Positions 1 through 6,384 of a stretch of DNA of 10,533 bases are shown here, in pieces; positions within the stretch are counted from its first letter, which is position 1, and the number at the start of each line of letters is the position of its first letter. Source of the stretch: Methanoculleus sp. UBA77. GTDB taxonomy: Archaea > Halobacteriota > Methanomicrobia > Methanomicrobiales > Methanoculleaceae. The notes under the pieces are model-generated. The model was not told where the DNA came from. It saw nothing but the letters and a program-made list of their open reading frames with translations, and searched no databases. The stretch is from assembly GCA_002499455.1 (NCBI GenBank), contig DALN01000137.1:695-11227 (forward strand), written 5' to 3'. The position numbers and the translations under genes were made by a program.

Positions 1-1328
1 TTCTGGAACGCCGTCTGCGACTGCCAGGTGCCCGTGTTCACCCCGAGGACGCCCCGGTAGCGGGTGATGCCGCAGATGTGGACGTGCCCCGTGAGGAGTA
101 TCTCGGGGAGCGGGTCGATGACGAGCCGGTCGTTCTTCATCGCGGCGATGGGGGTCCGCATACCGTAGGGGGATGCGAGCAGCCGGCGTTTCAGCATCTC
201 GTCCATGATCTCGCCGGGCCGCTCGTAACTGGCTCCCGGGATAAGCCCGATCATGTCGTCGATCGAACGGCCGTGATACATCAGGACCCGGACGCCCTGG
301 AGGCTCACCAGGCAGGGGTTCTCGACGACGGTGCAGTTCGACGGGAACCTGCCGGTGAACTCCGGCGGGATCGCCGGCTGCGGTTCGGCCATCCTGACGA
401 CGTCGTGGTTGCCCGGGGCGGCGACGATCCGGATCCTTGAAGGGAGGTCGCGGAGCATCTCCCCGAAGACGTCGTACTGCTCGTAGATGTTCTTGATCGT
501 CAGTTCGTTATCCTGGCCGGGGTAGATCCCGATCCCGTCGACGAGATCGCCTGCGATGAGGAGATACCCGGCGTCGGAGTCCTGCAGCCAGTCGGCGAAC
601 CGGTTCCACCCGTCTTCGAGGAAGGTGTCGCTCCCGACATGGACATCGGAGATCAGGACCGCTTTGCCCGGCCGGTCGCTCTTGAACGGGGCGTTGTTGA
701 TGGGGACGTCGGGGCGGAAGAGCTGCTCGGCGAAGAAGAGCCCGCCGTCGCCTGAGAGTTTTCCCTTGACGCCGAGGACCTCGTCGGGAAGGATCCGCTC
801 CGCCTCCACGAAGGCGTCGCCTCTCCCCTTGTTGAAGAGCACCCGGATAGCCCCGGTGGGGTCCTCCACCTCGACGAGCCGGTGGCCTTTCGTGGTCGTC
901 CGGACGTCGGCCACCATCCCGATGATATTGCACTCCTCGTCGCGGTAGCGGTGAGGGGACTTGACCAGGGCCTCGATCGGCATCACGTTCATCCGGCTCC
1001 GGATCATCGAAGAAAGGGTGTTGTAGCGGTCCCGGAAGTAGTGGACGGCATCCTCGTGGCCCCTGACGCTCCCGGTGGAGCCGGCGCTCCCCGTGATAAC
1101 CTCCAGTTCCGGATCGACGAGGAACCGGGTCCCGTCGCGGACCTTTTTCAAACCCGGAATGTGCTCTGCGGAGATGACCAGGGTGCCGTCGGGGACCCCC
1201 GCCGCTATCCGGTCGATGAGCGTCGGATCGTTCTGCTCCCGGATGTAACTCACGACGTCAGGGTGGACCTGGTGCTTCAGCGCAAGGAACCGGCGCACTA
1301 TCTCCCCGTCGGCGAGCATGGACTCCAT
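1..1328 (-). CDS. polB: DNA polymerase D small subunit DP1 (3'-5' exonuclease subunit), C-terminus cut by window edge
   Basis: DP1 is the proofreading subunit of the archaeal replicative polymerase PolD and pairs with the large catalytic subunit DP2. 442 residues are visible; the stop codon lies left of base 1. An OB-fold region spans roughly residues 125-210, and a calcineurin/Mre11-like phosphoesterase domain begins near 222. The metal-site motifs are all present: LISDVHVGS (D228, H230), AGDLVDG (D261), PGNHDVVR (N308, H309), YHGRSIDD (H352) and LTGHVHICG (H415, H417). An active exonuclease is therefore expected. The chosen ATG at 1328 has GGAGAG (1335-1340, minus strand) six bases upstream; M4 is an alternative start. 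It is transcribed divergently from the signal peptidase gene. The family assignment is nearly certain. DP2 is not in the window. Confidence 0.97.
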   Translation of the reverse strand, partial: MESMLADGEIVRRFLALKHQVHPDVVSYIREQNDPTLIDRIAAGVPDGTLVISAEHIPGLKKVRDGTRFLVDPELEVITGSAGSTGSVRGHEDAVHYFRDRYNTLSSMIRSRMNVMPIEALVKSPHRYRDEECNIIGMVADVRTTTKGHRLVEVEDPTGAIRVLFNKGRGDAFVEAERILPDEVLGVKGKLSGDGGLFFAEQLFRPDVPINNAPFKSDRPGKAVLISDVHVGSDTFLEDGWNRFADWLQDSDAGYLLIAGDLVDGIGIYPGQDNELTIKNIYEQYDVFGEMLRDLPSRIRIVAAPGNHDVVRMAEPQPAIPPEFTGRFPSNCTVVENPCLVSLQGVRVLMYHGRSIDDMIGLIPGASYERPGEIMDEMLKRRLLASPYGMRTPIAAMKNDRLVIDPLPEILLTGHVHICGITRYRGVLGVNTGTWQSQTAFQ

Positions 1329-1432
1329 GTTATTCTCTCCCCGGCAATATGGGTTTATCTTTTCATGCCCCGTTGCCCCGCGCGGATGTGGGGGAGAACC
1401 TATGTAGGGGGAAATAGTATTCTCTTTAAGCA
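1329..1432. promoter_or_regulatory. Divergent promoter region between DP1 and signal peptidase
   Basis: This 104-base gap is locally AT-richer than its flanks. On the minus strand the ribosome-binding site for DP1 (GGAGAG, 1335-1340) is clear. TATA-like stretches occur at 1353-1363 (TTTATCTTTT on plus, readable on either strand) and 1412-1420 (AAATAGTAT on plus). Neither is a strong consensus box. No Shine-Dalgarno lies at a useful distance before the plus-strand ATG at 1433, so a short or leaderless transcript is possible. Exact promoter positions are inferred. Confidence 0.4.
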
Positions 1433-2101
1433 ATGTCGGATACCACCTGGCTGCAACGTGCAGCATCGGGCCTCGCCGCGTTCCGGGAGAGCGACCACCC
1501 GGTCGTCTCCCTCGCCCGGGACCTCCTCTGGGTCGTCGCGGTCGTGGGGGGTATCGCCCTTCTCCTCTACCTCTTCGCCGGGACCTGGCCGGCGGTCGTC
1601 ACGATCGAGTCGGAGAGCATGGTCCCGAACATGAACGTCGGCGACCTGGTCCTCGTCGTCGACGAGGACCGGTTCGGCGGGTTGACGACCTGGGCCGAGG
1701 GGCAGCGGACCGGGTACACGTCGTTTGGCGACTACGGGAACGTGATCGTCTACCGGCCGAACGGGGCCGACTCCGTCCACCCGATCATCCATCGTGCGAT
1801 GGCATACGTCGATACGGCCGCCGTGGAGGAGTCGGGGCTCGGCGACTACTACGCCGACCCGCATGGCGGCTACATCACCAAAGGAGACAACAACCCCTAC
1901 ATCGACCAGGGGAACCTCCGGATAGTGGGGGTCGGCGTGGTCGAGCCGGTGCAGAAGGAGTGGATCGTGGGGAAAGCCCTCGTCGCGGTCCCGCTCGTGG
2001 GCTACCTCCCCCTGCACCTCGCCGAGTTCGCCGTCATCGTCATCGTCGTCATCCTCATCCACGATTTCGTCCTTGCACGGCGCAAAGAGAAAGAAGAATA
2101 A
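1433..2101 (+). CDS. Signal peptidase I, archaeal/ER (Sec11-like) type
   Basis: This membrane protease removes signal peptides from exported proteins on the outer face of the membrane. It has 222 residues. A transmembrane segment lies at about 31-50, followed by the serine box ESESMVPN (catalytic Ser62 before Met63), then NVGDLVLV. IIHRAM supplies His120, where bacterial enzymes have a catalytic lysine; this is the archaeal/eukaryotic ER pattern. The box KGDNN (D152) is also present. A second transmembrane segment at about 198-214 ends in a basic tail (ARRKEKEE), as in archaeal homologues with a C-terminal anchor. An in-frame TAA at 1427-1429 shows the start cannot lie much upstream of 1433. 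The gene ends 28 bases before cofH copy 1 on the same strand and could be co-transcribed with it, although the functions are unrelated. Confidence 0.93.
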   Translation: MSDTTWLQRAASGLAAFRESDHPVVSLARDLLWVVAVVGGIALLLYLFAGTWPAVVTIESESMVPNMNVGDLVLVVDEDRFGGLTTWAEGQRTGYTSFGDYGNVIVYRPNGADSVHPIIHRAMAYVDTAAVEESGLGDYYADPHGGYITKGDNNPYIDQGNLRIVGVGVVEPVQKEWIVGKALVAVPLVGYLPLHLAEFAVIVIVVILIHDFVLARRKEKEE

Positions 2102-2129
2102 ATCCAGGACTGCAATAGAGTTGTTCACC

Positions 2130-3218
2130 ATGCCGTCTTCGCTGCATGATCTACTTCGCGACACGCTCGCCGGCCACCGGCTCACGGAGGAGGAAGCAGT
2201 GCGCCTCTTTGAGGCGCGTGGCCGGGGGGTCTGGGCGATCGCCGCCGCCGCCGACGAACTCCGCGAGCGGAAGGTCGGCGACGTCGTCACCTACGTCAGG
2301 AACCAGAACATCCACGTCACCAACATCTGCAAGAACCTCTGCGGATTCTGCGGGTTCGGACGGCGGGCGGACGATCCCGAAGCCTTCTTCGACGATCCGG
2401 AGGCCGTCCGGGAGAAGGCCCGGACGGCGGTGGCGCGGCGCGTCACCGAGATCTGCCTTCTCTCCGGGGTTCACCCGGACTACACGCTCGACTCCTACGT
2501 CGACCTCATCTCCTGCGTCCGGGAGGAGGCGCCCGGCGTGGATATCCACACCGCAAGCCCGGACGAGATTGCCTGGGCTGCCGAGCGGAGCGGCGTCTCG
2601 ACGACCGAAGCCATAGAACGGCTCCGGGCGGCGGGGCTCGGCACCCTCCAGGGGACGGCGGCCGAGGTCCTGGTCGACGATGTCCGGAAGGTGATCTGCC
2701 CGAACAAGTGCGACACGGCGACCTGGGTCCGGATCATCAAGGAGGCGCACCGTCTCGGCATCCGGTCGACGGCGACGATCATGTACGGCTCCTGCGAGAG
2801 CGAGGCGGACCGCGCCCGGCACCTCGCGATCCTCCGCGATATCCAGGACGAGACCGGCGGGTTCACCGAGCTCGTTCCCCTCTCGTTCCTCCACGAGAAG
2901 ACGGCTCTCTACCGCGCGGGGCTCGCCCGGCCCGGCGCGACGGGGAGAGAGGACATCCTGATGGTCGCGGTCGCCCGGCTCTTCCTCGACAACTTCGACC
3001 ACATCCAGGTCTCGTGGGGGAAGGTGGGGACGAAGATAGCGCAGGCGGCGCTTCTCTCGGGCGCCGACGACCTCGGCGGGACGATGTTCTGCGACGATGT
3101 CTCGGTCGATGCCGGGGGCGAGGGCGCCGACTACCTGGACCCGGCCGAGATGCGGCGCATGGCCGATGACCTCGGCCGGAGGCTCCGGCAGCGGACGACG
3201 CTCTACGAGTTCGTCTGA
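2130..3218 (+). CDS. cofH: CofH (FO synthase subunit 2), copy 1, divergent paralogue
   Basis: CofH is a radical SAM enzyme that joins tyrosine-derived 4-hydroxybenzyl to 5-amino-6-ribitylaminouracil. CofG then closes the ring to give FO, the F420 chromophore. The protein has 362 residues, and the cluster motif C67-x3-C71-x2-C74 sits in NICKNLCGFCGF. Conserved CofH blocks follow: GTAAEVL, VRKVICP, STATIMYG, GGFTELVPLSF and QVSWGKVG. The start at 2130 matches the N-terminus of copy 2. An upstream in-frame ATG at 2073 would add 19 residues and overlap the signal peptidase gene, so it is rejected. No strong Shine-Dalgarno is visible. Compared with copy 2, it has Ser where the usual MYGH histidine stands (MYGSCESE), IHTASPDE for IHASNPME, and HEKTALY for HPNTPLY. 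It may have drifted in activity or substrate. CofG is not in the window. Confidence 0.9.
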   Translation: MPSSLHDLLRDTLAGHRLTEEEAVRLFEARGRGVWAIAAAADELRERKVGDVVTYVRNQNIHVTNICKNLCGFCGFGRRADDPEAFFDDPEAVREKARTAVARRVTEICLLSGVHPDYTLDSYVDLISCVREEAPGVDIHTASPDEIAWAAERSGVSTTEAIERLRAAGLGTLQGTAAEVLVDDVRKVICPNKCDTATWVRIIKEAHRLGIRSTATIMYGSCESEADRARHLAILRDIQDETGGFTELVPLSFLHEKTALYRAGLARPGATGREDILMVAVARLFLDNFDHIQVSWGKVGTKIAQAALLSGADDLGGTMFCDDVSVDAGGEGADYLDPAEMRRMADDLGRRLRQRTTLYEFV

Positions 3219-3267
3219 GAGGAGATCGTAGCCTCCTATTGCCGAGAGAGGCCGCCGGTGTGGTCTT

Positions 3268-3352
3268 GCTTCGCGGCTTCGCGTCTTTCGCGTGAGGCCA
3301 TATCATTCTCCCCACAATCCGCTCACGCGAAGCCGCGAAGAACGCGAAGAAC
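3268..3352. repeat. Inverted-repeat element of CGCGAAG units, locus A
   Basis: Two GC-rich arms (3268-3296 and 3322-3352) are separated by 25 bases. TTCGCGTGAG (3287-3296) pairs perfectly with CTCACGCGAA (3322-3331). Alternatively, CTTCGCGGCTTCGCG (3269-3283) pairs perfectly with CGCGAAGCCGCGAAG (3326-3340). Each arm consists of CGCGAAG-type units every 7-9 bases. The right arm matches both arms of locus B (8793-8868), one of them with a single mismatch in 28 bases. It lies in the 192-base gap between the convergent ends of cofH copy 1 and the DUF1805 gene, a typical site for REP-like elements. The rest of that gap shows nothing else recognisable. Confidence 0.9.
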
Positions 3353-3410
3353 GGTTGGTTGTTTAAACTTCCCGTCGCGGCTTTGAGTCCTGGGGTCTTC
3401 TACAGGGACG

Positions 3411-3725
3411 TCACATCCTGTTCAGGGCCTCTCTTCCCGAAATGCCGATATCAACCCGGCGCTGCACCGCCGGAAGGTTTGCCGCCTTCACCTCGGCATC
3501 CATCAGGGCGTCGAGGGTGTCGAGGGTCGACTCCTCCGAGACGCCGACGATCGCCGCGGGGACCCCGGCGTTTGCGAGCGCCTCGATATCGAACCCGTCG
3601 GTCCCGATCATTCCTTCGTCGGTCACCCAGGCCATCAGGCTGGTCTTCCCGACCGGGATGACGTAGCCGAACGCGTCCTTGTAGCTGAGCCGTGTGCGCT
3701 GGTGGCACAGGATCTGTTGGGCCAT
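3411..3725 (-). CDS. DUF1805 family protein (YunC-like)
   Basis: This small protein of 104 residues matches the DUF1805 family, which includes Bacillus subtilis YunC; its biochemical role is not established. Family-typical blocks are visible: KTSLMAWVTDEGMIGTDGFD (about 27-46), IEALANAGVPAAIVG (47-61), a helical middle, and a C-terminal VDIGISGREALNRM. There is no signal peptide or membrane segment, so it is probably cytoplasmic. The start at 3725 has only a weak Shine-Dalgarno (GGCGACC just upstream). It is convergent with cofH copy 1 and divergent from cofH copy 2, so it sits between the two paralogues on the opposite strand. It is not in an operon with either, and a role in F420 synthesis should not be assumed from position alone. 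Confidence 0.8.
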   Translation of the reverse strand: MAQQILCHQRTRLSYKDAFGYVIPVGKTSLMAWVTDEGMIGTDGFDIEALANAGVPAAIVGVSEESTLDTLDALMDAEVKAANLPAVQRRVDIGISGREALNRM

Positions 3726-3834
3726 GGTCGCCGGGGTACCCCGGAGAACAGATAAGTGTATGCACCACTTTGGGGGACACCCGAAGTTTCTTCTCCTGAC
3801 TGCGCCAGATCAAACGTAACATAATCTGAGGCGG

Positions 3835-4941
3835 ATGATGATGGTTACGGCGCCACAACTGCGACAGGTACTCGACGACGTCCTCGCCGGCCACCGGCTC
3901 ACGGAGGAGGAGGCGGTGCGCCTTCTCAAGACCCGCGGCCGGGGTGTCTGGGAGATCGCCGCCGCCGCGGATGAACTCCGGGAGCGGAAGGCCGGCGACG
4001 TCGTCACCTATGTCAGGAACCAGAACATCAACGTCACCAGCCTCTGCGTGAACGCCTGCGGGTTCTGTGGCTTCTCACGAAAACCCGGCGACGCCGATGC
4101 CTACCACCACGGCGAAGCCGTCGTCCGGGAGAAGGCCCGGACGGCGCATGAACGGAACGTCACCGAGGTCTGCACGGTGAGCGGCCTCCACCCGGAGTTT
4201 GACGCCCAATCCTACATCGATATCTACTCCTGGATACGCGACGAGGCCCCGCGCGCCCACATCCACGCGAGCAACCCGATGGAGGTGGCTTACGCGGCGC
4301 GGCAGAGCGGCATATCCACCCGCGAGGTGCTCGCCGCGATGCAGGCCGCGGGACTCGGCACCCTCTGCGGGACGGCTGCGGAGATCCTGGTGGACGACGT
4401 CCGGAAGGTGATCTGCCCGGAGAAGATCGATACGGCGGCCTGGGTCCGGATCATCAGAGAGGCGCACGGTCTCGGCATCCGGTCGACGGCGACGATCATG
4501 TACGGCCACTGCGAGAGCGAGGCGGACCGCGCCCGGCACCTCGCAATCCTCCGCGATATCCAGGACGAGACCGGCGGGTTCACCGAGTTCGTTCCTCTCT
4601 CGTTTGTCCACCCGAACACTCCCCTGTACCGTGCGGGGCTCGCCCGGCCCGGCGCGACGGGGAGAGAGGATCTCCTGATGTTTGCGGTGGCGAGGCTCTT
4701 CCTTGACAACTTCGACCACATCCAGGCCTCGTGGGTGAAGCTCGGGACGAAGATGGCTCAGGTGGCGCTGCTTGCCGGTGCCGACGACCTCGGCGGGACG
4801 ATGTTTGAGGAGAGCATCTCCCGGGAGGCAGGTGCCCGGGACACCGACTACCTGGACCCTGCCGAGATGCGGCGCATGGTCGGGGATCTCGGCCGGACGC
4901 TCCGGCAACGCACGACGACCTACAGCATCCTTCAAGACTGA
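3835..4941 (+). CDS. cofH: CofH (FO synthase subunit 2), copy 2, more canonical
   Basis: This is a second 5-amino-6-ribitylaminouracil:tyrosine 4-hydroxyphenyl transferase, 368 residues. The radical SAM cluster motif is C71-x3-C75-x2-C78 in SLCVNACGFCGF. Blocks expected for CofH are intact: SGLHPEF, IHASNPMEV, LCGTAAEILVDDVRK, TATIMYGHCE (with the usual His), TEFVPLSFVHPNTPLY and QASWVKLGTK. It is therefore the better candidate for the working FO enzyme. Three ATG codons run in tandem at 3835, 3838 and 3841. The GAGG at 3828-3831 is spaced better for 3838 or 3841 than for 3835, so the true protein may be one or two residues shorter. It has its own 109-base upstream gap shared with the divergent DUF1805 gene. 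Parts are almost identical in DNA to copy 1 while the middle differs strongly. Confidence 0.93.
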   Translation: MMMVTAPQLRQVLDDVLAGHRLTEEEAVRLLKTRGRGVWEIAAAADELRERKAGDVVTYVRNQNINVTSLCVNACGFCGFSRKPGDADAYHHGEAVVREKARTAHERNVTEVCTVSGLHPEFDAQSYIDIYSWIRDEAPRAHIHASNPMEVAYAARQSGISTREVLAAMQAAGLGTLCGTAAEILVDDVRKVICPEKIDTAAWVRIIREAHGLGIRSTATIMYGHCESEADRARHLAILRDIQDETGGFTEFVPLSFVHPNTPLYRAGLARPGATGREDLLMFAVARLFLDNFDHIQASWVKLGTKMAQVALLAGADDLGGTMFEESISREAGARDTDYLDPAEMRRMVGDLGRTLRQRTTTYSILQD

Positions 4942-4954
4942 TCTCCGGGGTCGA

Positions 4955-4972
4955 CCGGGCTGTTTTGCCCGG
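4955..4972 (+). terminator. Hairpin after cofH copy 2
   Basis: CCGGGC (4955-4960) and GCCCGG (4967-4972) form a perfect 6-bp stem around the loop TGTTTT, 13 bases after the cofH stop. There is no T-run after the stem, and archaeal termination mainly needs T-tracts, so it may instead stabilise the mRNA 3' end. Confidence 0.35.
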
Positions 4973-4988
4973 CAGATCCAATATTACT

Positions 4989-5003
4989 GGAAAATTATAT
5001 ATA
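4989..5003 (+). promoter_or_regulatory. Archaeal TATA box with BRE for the DUF1328 gene
   Basis: A purine-rich BRE-like GGAAAA (4989-4994) runs into TTATATATA (4995-5003), the best TATA box in the window. With usual archaeal spacing, transcription would begin around 5022-5027. That leaves a leader of about 40 bases before the ATG at 5065. The start of transcription is inferred. Confidence 0.7.
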
Positions 5004-5021
5004 CACTCGGATAGAGTATCG

Positions 5022-5058
5022 CCCCTCAACGCCGGCGGATGCCGGCGATTGGGGGGAG
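5022..5058 (+). promoter_or_regulatory. Leader hairpin covering the ribosome-binding site of the DUF1328 gene
   Basis: CGCCGGC (5030-5036) pairs with GCCGGCG (5041-5047) around a GGAT loop. The stem continues outward: CCCCTCAA (5022-5029) pairs with TTGGGGGG (5049-5056), leaving A5048 bulged and one G-U pair. That makes 15 base pairs. The G-run is part of the Shine-Dalgarno stretch GGGGGGAG (5051-5058), which ends six bases before the ATG. The predicted transcript begins at about the foot of this stem. The fold can be read directly from the sequence; a regulatory role is inferred. Confidence 0.55.
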
Positions 5059-5064
5059 CACGGT

Positions 5065-5226
5065 ATGTTAGGCGGTGGATTTATAGGCCTTGCAATCCTC
5101 TTCTTCATTCTGGCACTTGTCTTTGCCTTACTTGGAGCACGGGGCGTTGCAGGTATGTCAATGTCGATCGCGAAGTGGCTGGTCATCATCTTCATTGTCC
5201 TCGCGATCATATCGCTGCTGCTCTGA
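5065..5226 (+). CDS. DUF1328 / UPF0391 small membrane protein
   Basis: This 53-residue, very hydrophobic protein begins MLGGGFIGLAILFFILAL. Two membrane segments are visible, at about residues 5-23 and 36-53, joined by the short hinge GARGVAGMSMSIAKW. The glycine/alanine hinge followed by AKW and the overall length match the DUF1328 family (YtjA-like), which is common in bacteria and found in some methanogens; no function is established. GGGGAG lies six bases before the ATG, and a strong TATA box is about 60 bases upstream. It appears to be a stand-alone gene with its own promoter and a structured leader. The codons are less GC-rich than those of its neighbours, partly because of the Ile/Phe/Leu content. 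Stress-responsive expression is reported for some bacterial relatives, but I would not carry that over here with confidence. Confidence 0.85.
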   Translation: MLGGGFIGLAILFFILALVFALLGARGVAGMSMSIAKWLVIIFIVLAIISLLL

Positions 5227-5380
5227 CTGCAGCCGGGCAGGGAGAGACGATGGGCATCCGGCGGGCTAACCGCGCCTCTTTCCCTGCAAACCCTGCCTGC
5301 GAAGGTTCAGGGCGATACAAGATGCTCCGGCAGGCTCTCACCCGTATGGTGACGCTGCCGGTGCAGGCGTTCCCTGGCTC

Positions 5381-5932
5381 TCAGTCTTCGGGCCTGAGGT
5401 ACCTGACGATCGTACCTGCGACCCGGGCAGCGCTCCGCATCGCCCGTTCGTCTTTTAGGATATCTCCGGGCGCATACCCCCTCCCGCAGACGTAGCCGAG
5501 GTACGAGAACTCGTGGGTGTTCAGGAAGCCCTCTATCGTCTCGAGCGACCGCTCCCCACCCCGGTCGGCGCAGACGGCGACGGCAACCGCCCTCCTGCCC
5601 GAGAGTCTCCTGTCGTGATAGAGGGAGTAGGTCCGGTCGATCAGGTTCTTCGTCTGGCCGTTGATGTCGTAGTAGTAGGTCGGGGCGCCGAGGACCAGCA
5701 CCTCGGAGTCGATCATCTTCTGCGCCACGCCGGCCCAGTCGTCGTCCTCCCTCACGCACCACTTCGCGTCCCTGCATGCTTCGCAACCGGTGCAGGGCTG
5801 GATGTCCATATCGGCAAGCGAGAGGAACTCCGTCTCGATGCCTGCCTCCCGAACGCGGTCGAGGATGGCGGTGACGAGCATTGCGGTGTTACCGTTCTTC
5901 CGCATGCTTCCGGAGATGCCGAGAACACTCAT
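5381..5932 (-). CDS. Iron-sulfur flavoprotein (Isf-type, NADPH-dependent FMN reductase fold)
   Basis: This 183-residue flavodoxin-like protein begins with the FMN phosphate loop GISGSMRKNGNT (about 5-16). It then has the compact cysteine motif C47-x2-C50-x2-C53-x5-C59, which in Methanosarcina Isf binds a [4Fe-4S] cluster next to FMN. Further FMN-fold signatures are VLVLGAPTYYYDINGQTKNLIDR (about 78-100) and the glycine-rich VCADRGGERS. Isf proteins pass electrons from ferredoxin and have been linked to oxygen and peroxide detoxification in methanogens; the acceptor here is unknown. Its ATG overlaps the stop of the upstream DUF123 gene in an ATGA, so translational coupling is likely. It is the last gene of a three-gene minus-strand operon. 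The family call is strong; the physiological role is inferred. Confidence 0.9.
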   Translation of the reverse strand: MSVLGISGSMRKNGNTAMLVTAILDRVREAGIETEFLSLADMDIQPCTGCEACRDAKWCVREDDDWAGVAQKMIDSEVLVLGAPTYYYDINGQTKNLIDRTYSLYHDRRLSGRRAVAVAVCADRGGERSLETIEGFLNTHEFSYLGYVCGRGYAPGDILKDERAMRSAARVAGTIVRYLRPED

Positions 5933-6384
5933 ACCCTATGCTTGCTCCCTTCGCTCTTGACTCTTGTGATCCGGGCAGCGAGGTCGAGACTCTGGAATGC
6001 GGCGAGGAGTTCGGGGATCGGGTCGCCGGAACGGTGGAAGAGGTGTGAGGAGCAGGCGCAGTCGCTGCACCCGAACCCGGGAACAGATGGTCCGCCGACG
6101 GCACGGGCGAGGTCGCACTCGCAGTTCCGGTCCGTTGCGGCGGTGACGACGGCCACCGGGGTGAAGTGCGGGGAGAGAAGGAGGTGGTCGATATGCCACC
6201 GGGGAGGGCGGTCGCGGTGAAGGGCGAGCCTCACGTGTCGGTCGGCCCGGGCAAGCCCGCCGCTCCCGAGCGCCGACCCGATGTAGATATGCCGGCCGGG
6301 AGCGAATTCCCGCGGTCCCAGGGCGCCGACACGGACGACACAGCGGGAGTTCTCGAGGACGAGGGCGTAGACACCTTTATCCAT
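5929..6384 (-). CDS. DUF123 family protein (GIY-YIG nuclease-like)
   Basis: This 151-residue protein matches DUF123, a GIY-YIG-like family that in some archaea is fused to endonuclease III. The GIY-like strand is GVYALVLE (4-11) and the YIG part is HIYIGSALG (32-40), followed by LARADRHVRLALH (44-56) and RWHIDHLL (62-69). A cysteine group follows (C88, C90, C106, C109, C111 in CECDLA and FGCSDCACSSHLF), which could bind a metal ion. The start at 6384 is 8 bases inside the 3' end of the metallo-hydrolase gene, and its stop overlaps the flavoprotein start by 4 bases. GAGG at 6397-6400 is a rather distant ribosome-binding site. A much longer open frame continues upstream to 6915, but there it is only a shadow of the hydrolase gene. 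Nuclease activity is not proven for this family. Confidence 0.85.
   Translation of the reverse strand: MDKGVYALVLENSRCVVRVGALGPREFAPGRHIYIGSALGSGGLARADRHVRLALHRDRPPRWHIDHLLLSPHFTPVAVVTAATDRNCECDLARAVGGPSVPGFGCSDCACSSHLFHRSGDPIPELLAAFQSLDLAARITRVKSEGSKHRV

Noticed and set aside
1400..2290. 296-codon minus-strand open frame over the signal peptidase gene with an acidic run (EDDDDDDDGE)
   Set aside because: The acidic run is the antisense of Val/Ile codons in the peptidase's C-terminal membrane segment; the frame is a shadow caused by high GC.
3268..3352. Could the CGCGAAG units be a small CRISPR array?
   Set aside because: Units are 7-9 bases with no regular unique spacers, the arms are inverted, and no cas genes are present.
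3411..4941. A new F420-related gene set made of cofH, DUF1805 and cofH
   Set aside because: The DUF1805 gene is on the opposite strand, with its own gaps on both sides, so neighbourhood alone does not support a shared pathway.
5252..5327. tRNA-like spacing: GGGCATC and GATGCTC pair at a distance of 76 bases
   Set aside because: The inner arms do not form: the D-loop would be only 5 bases, there is no anticodon stem, and no proper T-stem surrounds GGTTCAG.
5250..5495. Possible small gene starting at ATG 5250 with GGGAGAG upstream
   Set aside because: It has no family resemblance, and the frame continues into the antisense of the flavoprotein gene. The ribosome-binding site alone is not enough.
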